In this document: positions 1 through 5,870 of the stretch, in pieces | Numbering within the stretch: the stretch's first letter is position 1 | How the letters are laid out: every line of letters starts with the position of its first letter | Source of the DNA: Clostridiales bacterium | GTDB taxonomy: Bacteria; Bacillota; Clostridia; Oscillospirales; Acutalibacteraceae | DNA: 9,557 bases | Direction of reading: 5' to 3' | Assembly (NCBI GenBank): GCA_019421725.1 | Contig: JAHZES010000064.1 | Span: forward strand, 1 to 9,557 | Notes under the pieces: model-generated | Seen by the model: the letters and a program-made list of their open reading frames with translations, nothing else | Databases searched by the model: none | Told to the model about the DNA's origin: nothing | Program-made: the position numbers and the translations under genes

Positions 1-938
1 CGGCTCAGCGAAACCGGAAACGGCCGGAGGTTCGCGCTTTTTTGGAATTGCATCCTCGCCAGCGCAGGCAGCGGGTCAAAGCGAAACATCTCTACGCTGC
101 CCTGCCGCGTTACCGTAGGCGCCTTGCCCGGCATACCTCCGTTGGCAAGCAACCTCATCGGGATCCCCTGTTCCGCTGCCTGCGCCAAGCAGGCTGCCGA
201 AGCACGGATCCCCTGTTCAATATCTTCTTCATCGTGCCGCGCCCTTGCTTCATCCCGCCGCGTCTGCATATTCAGGATCACTGCGACGGTCTGGTCAGAG
301 ATGCAGTCGTTGTTGCGCACCATCATTTTCCCTGCCCGTGCAGTGGCCGGCCAGTGGATACGGTTGGCGGAATCAAACCGGGTATATTCCCGCACGCCTG
401 AAACATAAAACGGATCGGTAATCAGCCGGCGGCGCACCACTGTCTCTCCGTTCAGTCCGCTCGGCGTCAGCGAAACCGTTTCGGAATCCAGCGGCTTCGG
501 CAGCACCGTTACCTCTGCCCGAACGGCAACCGGCATGGAAAGCGATTCCCGCCCGAATAAATCAGTCGCGACAATCGTAATCTTCCCCACCCCGAACACC
601 CCGCGGCGCAGGCATTTGACTTTCCACCGCCGCACGATGCGGTGATGGCTTTTCAGCACAAAAAAGCTCGGTACAAATCGCGTCTGGTCGGTCACGACCG
701 ATTGTGAACCGGCATAATCCAGCCATTTTGAAGTCGTGATCTCGGTTTTTGCCCACGGGATCGGAAGCCATTTGTTATTTGTTACGGTCTCTACCAGTTC
801 GATCTCATCGCCCTCGAACGCTTCATCCGTACTGAATTGGCATTCATATGTCAGCCGTTTGTTCCAGCACCGCAAATATATCTGCCGTTCCGCAACAAAA
901 AAGATCAGAATGATTACCAGAAGCACATAAAAGATCAC
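1..938 (-). CDS. DUF58 domain protein (C-terminus beyond left edge)
   Basis: Partial gene: 312 residues are readable from a GTG start at 938-936 and the frame stays open to the edge. GTG is chosen because GGAGGTG lies 5 nt upstream (944-950), an upstream in-frame GTG hits a stop at once, and homology-like sequence begins immediately. Residues 2-16 form one hydrophobic membrane segment. Residues 30-145 are a beta-rich region (contains DLFGRES near 126-132). Residues 181-209 carry the DUF58 hallmark: GVREY, then R194-I-H-W196, then ARAGKMMVRNND. DUF58 proteins usually have a von Willebrand A-like fold after this; here the first MIDAS-like strand reads VAVILNMQ, with Asn where an Asp is common. 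The family partners with MoxR ATPases, often with a transglutaminase gene next, and is thought to act at the membrane or envelope, but the exact role is unknown. It lies 31 bp after moxR in an apparent operon. Confidence 0.9.
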   Translation of the reverse strand, partial: MIFYVLLVIILIFFVAERQIYLRCWNKRLTYECQFSTDEAFEGDEIELVETVTNNKWLPIPWAKTEITTSKWLDYAGSQSVVTDQTRFVPSFFVLKSHHRIVRRWKVKCLRRGVFGVGKITIVATDLFGRESLSMPVAVRAEVTVLPKPLDSETVSLTPSGLNGETVVRRRLITDPFYVSGVREYTRFDSANRIHWPATARAGKMMVRNNDCISDQTVAVILNMQTRRDEARARHDEEDIEQGIRASAACLAQAAEQGIPMRLLANGGMPGKAPTVTRQGSVEMFRFDPLPALARMQFQKSANLRPFPVSLS

Positions 939-943
939 AGGAA

Positions 944-950
944 CACCTCC
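944..950 (-). promoter_or_regulatory. Ribosome binding site that sets the GTG start of the DUF58 gene
   Basis: On the minus strand this reads GGAGGTG, ending 5 nt before the GTG codon at 938-936. There is no ATG in this frame until residue 135, deep inside the conserved protein, so this site decides the start. Confidence 0.75.
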
Positions 951-969
951 GCTCTGTGCGCCGGCATCT

Positions 970-1926
970 TTATTCGGCGGATTCGATCGGCACGCGCGTT
1001 TCCGCCAGGATCTGGCTCAGCACGGCGGTGGCCGGTTCGGCCCCCTGCGTCAGGCTGCGCCCCTTGCACAAAATGCGGTGCGCAAGCACGTCGGCACAGA
1101 CCGCCTTGACATCGTCAGGCAGCACAAAATCACGACCGGCTACTGCGGCATGCGCCTGCGCGGCGCGCTGCAGCGCCAATGTGCCGCGGGGACTGACACC
1201 CATGCGGATCGCCGGGTGAGAACGGGTGGCCGTCACCAGCTCGATCAAATAGTCCCGCACAGCGCCGCCGACCCGGACGGTTCTTACCGCTCGCTGTGCT
1301 TCGACCAACTCTTCTCTGCGGACTACCGCGTTCAGCGCACCTGCCGGATCGCCCTCCAGCCGCGCGGAAAGCATTGCCTTTTCAAATTCCGGCGCGGGAT
1401 ACCCCATGCTCAGGCGCATAAAAAACCGATCCAACTGCGCCTCCGGCAGCGGAAACGTTCCCTGTATTTCCACCGGGTTTTGAGTAGCGATCACAAAAAA
1501 CGGCTTTTCCAGCGAATAGGTCACGCCGTCCACCGAAACCTGGCGCTCCTCCATGCATTCCAGCAGGCTCGACTGCGTTCTGGGCGTTGCGCGGTTGATT
1601 TCATCGCCCAGCAAAATATTCGTGAATACCGGCCCGGGACGGAACGTAAAATCAGACGTCTTCTGGTCAAAAAAATTGATCCCCGTCAAATCGGACGGCA
1701 GCAGATCCGGCGTGAACTGTACCCGGTGAAACCGGCAGTCGATCGATTTTGCCAATGCCTTGGCCAATGTGGTCTTGCCTGTTCCCGGCAGATCCTCCAG
1801 AAGAATATGTCCTTCGCACAAAACCGTCAGGATCACCTTTGCGATCACATCGCTTTTTCCCTGAATCACGCTTTCCATGTTCCTCTGCAGGCGCTCGGCC
1901 AGCGGCCGGATCTGAAGTATTTCCAT
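970..1926 (-). CDS. MoxR-family AAA+ ATPase
   Basis: A 318-residue ATPase, a normal full length for the MoxR family. Walker A is GTGKT at residues 48-52 (preceded by EDLP), Walker B is LLGDEINRA at 105-113 (the usual form is LLADEINRA), sensor 1 is ATQNP at 147-151, LDRFFM with the likely arginine finger R167 follows, and SPRG at 245-248 fits sensor 2. The C-terminal lid domain occupies about 210-318. MoxR ATPases are cytoplasmic chaperone-like or remodelling enzymes that act on a partner, typically the DUF58/VWA protein encoded next to them, as here 31 bp downstream. The ATG is preceded by AAAGGA with 9-nt spacing (1936-1941). The client and process in this organism cannot be read from the sequence. 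Confidence 0.95.
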   Translation of the reverse strand: MEILQIRPLAERLQRNMESVIQGKSDVIAKVILTVLCEGHILLEDLPGTGKTTLAKALAKSIDCRFHRVQFTPDLLPSDLTGINFFDQKTSDFTFRPGPVFTNILLGDEINRATPRTQSSLLECMEERQVSVDGVTYSLEKPFFVIATQNPVEIQGTFPLPEAQLDRFFMRLSMGYPAPEFEKAMLSARLEGDPAGALNAVVRREELVEAQRAVRTVRVGGAVRDYLIELVTATRSHPAIRMGVSPRGTLALQRAAQAHAAVAGRDFVLPDDVKAVCADVLAHRILCKGRSLTQGAEPATAVLSQILAETRVPIESAE

Positions 1927-2004
1927 AACGAGACATCCTTTCGCTTTTCTGTATTTGTGTGAAGCTTTGACAAAATCAATTAATTAGTTAACGAATTTAA
2001 ATTT

Positions 2005-2033
2005 ATATTAACACAACTTACGAAAAAGTACAA
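2005..2033 (-). promoter_or_regulatory. Candidate promoter for the moxR-DUF58 operon
   Basis: Read on the minus strand, TTGTAC (2033-2028) and TAATAT (2010-2005) are separated by 17 bp, each matching the sigma-A consensus at 4 of 6 bases. This would start RNA near 1998 and leave a leader of about 70 nt. The region is very AT-rich, so several weak matches exist and this is only the best-spaced one. Confidence 0.35.
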
Positions 2034-2035
2034 GG

Positions 2036-2060
2036 CAAATTTTGAGACCCGTAAAATTTG
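2036..2060. repeat. Perfect 8-bp inverted repeat, possible operator
   Basis: CAAATTTT at 2036-2043 and AAAATTTG at 2053-2060 are exact inverted copies around a 9-nt spacer (GAGACCCGT). It sits just upstream of the candidate moxR -35 and about 63 bp upstream of the glpP -35. It has no T tract placed as in a terminator, so a protein-binding dyad is the more natural reading; no regulator is identifiable. Confidence 0.35.
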
Positions 2061-2122
2061 CAACGACTTGAATGAGCAAAACACCATGCTGAAAAGCGGC
2101 ACGAAAAAATGGACGTATTCGC

Positions 2123-2152
2123 TTGACAGACATGCCTGAAAAACAGTATAAT
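2123..2152 (+). promoter_or_regulatory. Consensus promoter for the glpP operon
   Basis: TTGACA (2123-2128) and TATAAT (2147-2152) are both perfect sigma-A consensus hexamers with an 18-bp spacer. Transcription should begin near 2159. Such a strong promoter fits control after initiation, since a complete terminator follows almost at once. Confidence 0.85.
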
Positions 2153-2165
2153 AAGCGGGAGTAAT

Positions 2166-2214
2166 GGAGAGATGACGCGAGGGCGTGCGAAGCCCTGCTC
2201 ATTTCTCCTTTTTT
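2166..2214 (+). terminator. Leader terminator (attenuator) ahead of glpP
   Basis: GGAGAGATGA (2166-2175) pairs with TCATTTCTCC (2199-2208), ten pairs with one G-U. A small internal loop follows, then AGGGC (2180-2184) pairs with GCCCT (2192-2196) around a 7-nt loop. Six T residues (2209-2214) follow directly, so this is a complete intrinsic terminator on the plus strand. No plus-strand gene lies upstream (moxR points away), and the minus-strand side lacks a T tract, so its only evident job is to stop transcripts from the 2123-2152 promoter before glpP. GlpP proteins are known to prevent termination at such leader structures when bound to glycerol-3-phosphate; that GlpP acts here is inferred. 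Confidence 0.8.
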
Positions 2215-2266
2215 GTTTGTCAGAACGGCTTTCCGCATTGGTTTGCGGGAGAAAGGGTGACGATTG

Positions 2267-2812
2267 ATGGAGCTTGCAGATTCTCCGGTGATCGCAGCGG
2301 TACGGTCTCTGCCGGAGTTTGAAGAGGCGCTGGTATCTCCTGCTGAAACGTTGTTTCTTCTCAGTGCCAGCCTTCTCAGCTTGGAAGAATACATTCGGCG
2401 CGCACACGAAAAGCAGAAGCACGTATTCGTGCACATGGACCTGACCGAAGGCCTTGGAAAGGATGCGGCCGGGATCACATTTCTGCGGCAAATCGGCACC
2501 GACGGCGTCATCAGCACGCGCGGTTCGCTGATCCGCATTGCACGGGAGCACGGGCTGCAAACGGTTCAGCGCTTTTTTATTGTAGACTCGCACTCGGTGG
2601 AAACGGCAATTGAATCGATCCGTTCCTGTTCTCCGGACTGCGTGGAGCTGATGCCCGGGGTCATTCCGAAAATTCTTCGTCGGCTGTGCGAACGGGTTTC
2701 GGTTCCCGTGATCGCCGGCGGACTGATCGAAACCAAGGAAGAAATTATTGCGGCAATCAACGCGGGGGCCGCGGCGGTTTCCACCGGGCGCCCGTCTTTG
2801 TGGTACGAATGA
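2267..2812 (+). CDS. glpP: Glycerol-3-phosphate-responsive antiterminator GlpP
   Basis: A 181-residue protein of the GlpP (G3P_antiterm) family, close to the usual 180-195 residues. Recognisable blocks are VHMDLTEGLGKD (55-66), GVISTRG (80-86), QRFFIVDS (101-108), ELMPGVIPKI (127-136), IAGGLI (149-154) and GAAAVSTG (167-174), in the expected TIM-barrel-like order with phosphate-binding glycine loops at the end. In Bacillus subtilis, GlpP with bound sn-glycerol-3-phosphate binds leader mRNA of glp genes and blocks termination. Here it is the first gene of the operon and lies behind its own leader terminator, suggesting autoregulation. ATG at 2267 is preferred; TTG at 2264 is directly upstream in frame. 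AAAGGG at 2252-2257 gives 9-nt spacing. It is followed 16 bp later by egsA. Confidence 0.93.
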   Translation: MELADSPVIAAVRSLPEFEEALVSPAETLFLLSASLLSLEEYIRRAHEKQKHVFVHMDLTEGLGKDAAGITFLRQIGTDGVISTRGSLIRIAREHGLQTVQRFFIVDSHSVETAIESIRSCSPDCVELMPGVIPKILRRLCERVSVPVIAGGLIETKEEIIAAINAGAAAVSTGRPSLWYE

Positions 2813-2828
2813 AAGGATGGTTTTCACC

Positions 2829-4163
2829 ATGAAACACGATTATTCCTCTCTGCTTGGCAAACCGATTGCCTGCAGCTGCGGTCAAACACATTTCTGTCCG
2901 ATGGAACGGGTAGAAACCGGGGAAGGCGCTCTGAATGCGCTGCCGGAGATTTTGCGTGCGCACCGTTGGGAAAACGTGCTGATCGCCGCGGACGAAAACA
3001 CCTTTGGCGTGTGCGGCGTCCGTGTGGAGCAGCTTTGCCGGGAATCCGGTGCGGCGGTAACGACGCACGTTTTTTCTTCCCACGGGTTCCTTGTTCCCGA
3101 TGAAACCGCTGTATTCGGTCTGCTGAATGCTTCTTCGCACGAAACGCAGCTGATTCTCGGCATCGGCTCCGGCGTAATCAACGATATCTGCAAGTATGTC
3201 GCATTCAAGCTGAACCTTCCCTACGGTATCGTTGCCACCGCTCCCTCCATGGACGGCTACGCCTCGGTAGGCGCGGCGATGATCACCAGCCGGATGAAGG
3301 TGACCTATTCTGCCCGCATGCCTCTGTTCATCATCGGCGACGCACAGATTCTGCAAAGCGCCCCAAAGGAGATGATCCTTGCCGGGTACGGCGATATGCT
3401 CGGCAAATTCACCGCGCTCAACGACTGGGAGCTTGCGCACCAGATCACCGGCGAGCATTACTGCTCCTTTGTGGCCGGTCTGGTACGGGACGCGCTTAAC
3501 GACTGTATCGCCTGCGCTGCCGGAATTGCCGCCGGAGAACCTGCCGCACTGCAGACTTTGATGGACGGTCTGGTGATCACCGGAATTGCAATGAGCCTGA
3601 TCGGCAACTCCCGCCCTGCCTCCGGCAGCGAGCACCACCTTTCGCACTACTACGAGATCACCGGTCTGCTGGACGGTACCCCCTACCTTCATCACGGCAT
3701 CGACGTGGCGTATGCATCGGTCATTTCCTGCGCTGCGCGCCATTCGCTGGCAAAGCTGTTGGACGAAAAGAAAGCAACGCCGTTTTCCCACGAAGACTGG
3801 GAGCGAAATATCCGGCGCGTTTATTCCGCTGCAGCCGACGGCGTTTTGGAGCTGCAGGCGCGGCTGCCGTTTTATGAAGAATCCGCAGCGGTAAAGCGGC
3901 GGGCCGTTTTGGCCGAAAAACGCGGCGAGCTGCTTGCCCTGGCGGCAGACGTCCCCACGCCGGAAGCCCTTTCCGCTATGCTGGAAGAAGCCGGCCTTCC
4001 CCTTTCCCGGTTTTACGAGCAGTATGGCATTGAAAAGATTCGTGACAGCGTGCGCTACGCAAAGGACCTGAAGGATCGGTACACCGTCTGGTGGATGATG
4101 CATGACCTCGGCATTCTGGACACCTTTGCGGAAGAGCTTTCCGTCCCCGCAGACGTTCGTTAA
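2829..4163 (+). CDS. egsA: sn-glycerol-1-phosphate dehydrogenase (AraM/EgsA family)
   Basis: A 444-residue cytoplasmic, metal-dependent NAD(P)-linked oxidoreductase of the iron-alcohol/glycerol dehydrogenase superfamily, interconverting dihydroxyacetone phosphate and sn-glycerol-1-phosphate. Visible are the nucleotide-binding GIGSGVIND (111-119), TAPSMDGYAS (137-146), GYGDMLGK (186-193; likely metal ligand D189), SRPASGSEHHLSH (261-273; likely ligand H269) and LHHG (287-290; likely ligand H289). It is longer than my recollection of B. subtilis AraM (about 394 residues), mainly after residue 300. The N-terminus holds a cysteine/histidine cluster, CSCGQTHFC (15-23), which resembles a small metal site. 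Start ATG 2829 has AAAGGA 11 nt upstream; ATGs at 2748 and 2817 lie inside glpP or too close to that site. In B. subtilis the araM neighbour araL is a HAD-IIA phosphatase, paralleling the HAD gene here. Confidence 0.92.
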   Translation: MKHDYSSLLGKPIACSCGQTHFCPMERVETGEGALNALPEILRAHRWENVLIAADENTFGVCGVRVEQLCRESGAAVTTHVFSSHGFLVPDETAVFGLLNASSHETQLILGIGSGVINDICKYVAFKLNLPYGIVATAPSMDGYASVGAAMITSRMKVTYSARMPLFIIGDAQILQSAPKEMILAGYGDMLGKFTALNDWELAHQITGEHYCSFVAGLVRDALNDCIACAAGIAAGEPAALQTLMDGLVITGIAMSLIGNSRPASGSEHHLSHYYEITGLLDGTPYLHHGIDVAYASVISCAARHSLAKLLDEKKATPFSHEDWERNIRRVYSAAADGVLELQARLPFYEESAAVKRRAVLAEKRGELLALAADVPTPEALSAMLEEAGLPLSRFYEQYGIEKIRDSVRYAKDLKDRYTVWWMMHDLGILDTFAEELSVPADVR

Positions 4164-4175
4164 AAAATCATCTTC

Positions 4176-4192
4176 CGGCGAAGCCTTCGCCG
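4176..4192 (+). other. Hairpin in the egsA-gdpD gap
   Basis: CGGCGAA (4176-4182) and TTCGCCG (4186-4192) form a perfect 7-bp stem with a 3-nt loop, 12 nt after the egsA stop. No T tract follows, so it is not an intrinsic terminator. It could be an mRNA-processing or stability element within the operon, or have no function. Confidence 0.45.
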
Positions 4193-4221
4193 CAGAAATA
4201 AGAGGAAATGGGGCTTTTTGT

Positions 4222-4983
4222 ATGACAATCGACCGCGTATTCGGACAAAGCAGCAGCCATGTACTTGTAGCGGGTCACCGCGGAATTCGTGCCCGCTACC
4301 CGGAAAACACCATGCTTTCCTTTCGTAAAGCCATTGAATTGGGCGTCGATATGATCGAAATGGACGTCAATCTTTCCGCCGACGGAGTTCCTGTCGTCAT
4401 TCATGACAGAAGACTGGAGCGCACCACAAACGGAACCGGTTTTGTCGGCAGCAAAACCCTTCGGGAGCTTCAGCAGCTTGACGCAGGCGTTCGCTTCAAC
4501 GGCGTTTTTTCCGACTGCCGGATTCCGACACTGGAGGAGTTTCTCGCCCTGGTTGCCCAGCACCCGTCCCTTACATTAAATGTGGAAATCAAAGAAATGA
4601 CGACGGAATGCGTTGACAAAACCGTCGATCTGCTTCGCAGCTTCAGGCTGCTCGACCGCATTGTAATTGCAAGCTTCGACGCAGCGGTCCTGCGCTATGC
4701 CCATCGCCGGCATGGTGTCCGTACGCAGGGCTTTCCGGAGCATTATATGGCTAATTTTGATGCCAATACTTATGAATGTATGTATGCGGCAGGAATTGAA
4801 ATGGGTGATTTAACGCCGGAGCTTTGCCGGGAAATGCTTGGCCGGGGCGTGGATCCCTGGGGGTACTGCCCGGACACCGACGAGGGAGTTTATCAGGCGA
4901 TCCGCTCCGGTACGGCGCTCGTCACCTGCAACAACCCGGAGCCCGCCCTGCGCATTCTTCGCGAACAGGGCCTGCACGAATAA
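4222..4983 (+). CDS. Glycerophosphodiester phosphodiesterase (GDPD family, cytoplasmic)
   Basis: A 253-residue TIM-barrel enzyme that hydrolyses glycerophosphodiesters to glycerol phosphate and an alcohol. Family signature residues are present: GHRG with catalytic H19 and R20, PENT (27-30), IEMDV with metal ligands E46 and D48, the general-acid H61 in VIHD, and NVEIKE with E122 and K124. There is no signal peptide or membrane segment, so it is a cytoplasmic UgpQ-like form rather than a secreted GlpQ. The near-terminal strand reads ALVTCNNPEPAL, replacing the common GIITDxP. ATG 4222 is chosen because conserved sequence begins soon after; the best upstream purine tracts (AAGAGGA near 4200, GGGG at 4210) are not ideally placed, so translation may be weak. 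The frame is open upstream to 4102 but that part overlaps egsA. Which glycerol phosphate enantiomer it releases is unknown. Confidence 0.9.
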   Translation: MTIDRVFGQSSSHVLVAGHRGIRARYPENTMLSFRKAIELGVDMIEMDVNLSADGVPVVIHDRRLERTTNGTGFVGSKTLRELQQLDAGVRFNGVFSDCRIPTLEEFLALVAQHPSLTLNVEIKEMTTECVDKTVDLLRSFRLLDRIVIASFDAAVLRYAHRRHGVRTQGFPEHYMANFDANTYECMYAAGIEMGDLTPELCREMLGRGVDPWGYCPDTDEGVYQAIRSGTALVTCNNPEPALRILREQGLHE

Positions 4984-5001
4984 CAGAAAGGCGGAAGCTT
5001 C

Positions 5002-5793
5002 ATGCACCCCATTTGCAGCAAAAAGCTGTTTCTTCTCGATATGGACGGTACGCTTTATCTCGGAAATCAACTATTTCCTCAAACGCTGCCGTTTCTCTCT
5101 GCCGTTCATTCCCGCGGCGGCAGATGTATTTATGTAACAAACAATTCTTCCAAAAGCGTTGACGCATATGTGCAGAAGCTTGCGCGGCTCGGCATCGCAG
5201 CCCAAGAGGATGATTTTCTTACTTCTTCACAGGCAACCGCGCGTTACCTTCGCAAAACGTATCCCGAAACGCTGTTTTATGTGCTGGGGACTCACTCCCT
5301 GAAGCAGGAGCTTGCGCAAAGCGGCATTGCGGTAACGGATCGACTCTCCGACGGTATCGGCGGGCTTGTGATGGGCTTTGATACCGAACTCACATTTCAA
5401 AAATTAGAGGATGCCTGCCGACTTTTACTGCGGGACATTCCCTACATCGCCACAAATCCGGACTGGGTCTGCCCAACGGAATTCGGCTATGTACCGGACT
5501 GTGGCTCCGTCAGCACCATGCTGAAAAACGCCACCGGAAAGTGGCCCAAGTTCATTGGCAAACCGGAACCGGAAATGATCCGGCTCGCCATGGAAAAGAC
5601 CGGTTTTTCCCCGGAAGAGACCATTGTAATCGGCGACCGGATCTACACCGACATTGCCAGCGGGCTGAACGCAGGCGTTTCCACCGCGCTGGTGCTCAGC
5701 GGCGAAACCACGCGCGAGGTTCTGGATGCTTCGGAACGAAAACCGGAGTTTGTGTTCGACTCTGTCGGCGATATTGCCGCTCTGCTGCAATAA
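5002..5793 (+). CDS. HAD-IIA family sugar/polyol phosphatase (NagD/AraL-like)
   Basis: A 263-residue haloacid dehalogenase phosphatase with a C2A cap, normal length for the NagD/AraL/phosphoglycolate phosphatase group. Motif I is DMDGTL (13-18; nucleophile D13, acid/base D15), motif II is TNNSSK (46-51), motif III lysine is K187 in FIGKPEP, and motif IV is GDRIYTD (211-217; Mg ligands D212 and D217). The NPD at 152-154 is typical of the subclass. It is cytoplasmic. Substrates in this family range over glycerol-3-phosphate, 2-phosphoglycolate, sugar phosphates and p-nitrophenyl phosphate, so the substrate cannot be fixed by sequence; the operon suggests glycerol phosphate. AAAGGCGG at 4987-4994 precedes the ATG at good distance, 18 bp after the GDPD stop. 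Confidence 0.9.
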   Translation: MHPICSKKLFLLDMDGTLYLGNQLFPQTLPFLSAVHSRGGRCIYVTNNSSKSVDAYVQKLARLGIAAQEDDFLTSSQATARYLRKTYPETLFYVLGTHSLKQELAQSGIAVTDRLSDGIGGLVMGFDTELTFQKLEDACRLLLRDIPYIATNPDWVCPTEFGYVPDCGSVSTMLKNATGKWPKFIGKPEPEMIRLAMEKTGFSPEETIVIGDRIYTDIASGLNAGVSTALVLSGETTREVLDASERKPEFVFDSVGDIAALLQ

Positions 5794-5870
5794 CCCTTTT
5801 GTTTCTGCGGCACATTCTCGGAGAGAGACGCTAATCACCACTACTCTGACAACAAGGAAGTCCTGCTCTT

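Noticed and set aside
1078..1962. 294-codon plus-strand frame opposite moxR
   Set aside because: Antisense shadow of the MoxR ATPase; no family motifs in the translation, while the minus frame has every AAA+ motif.
1994..2003. AATTTAAATT palindrome in the divergent spacer
   Set aside because: A short all-AT palindrome in an AT-rich tract is expected by chance and has no supporting context.
2166..2214. Terminator belonging to an upstream plus-strand gene
   Set aside because: No plus-strand gene exists between the window start and 2166, and a consensus promoter lies between any such gene and this hairpin.
2748..2828. Upstream in-frame starts for egsA (ATG 2748, ATG 2817)
   Set aside because: 2748 lies inside glpP and adds a basic non-conserved leader; 2817 overlaps the AAAGGA binding site. 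ATG 2829 is correctly spaced.
2018..4103. Long minus-strand frames opposite glpP and egsA
   Set aside because: They mirror strongly conserved plus-strand proteins and show no domain or start signal of their own.
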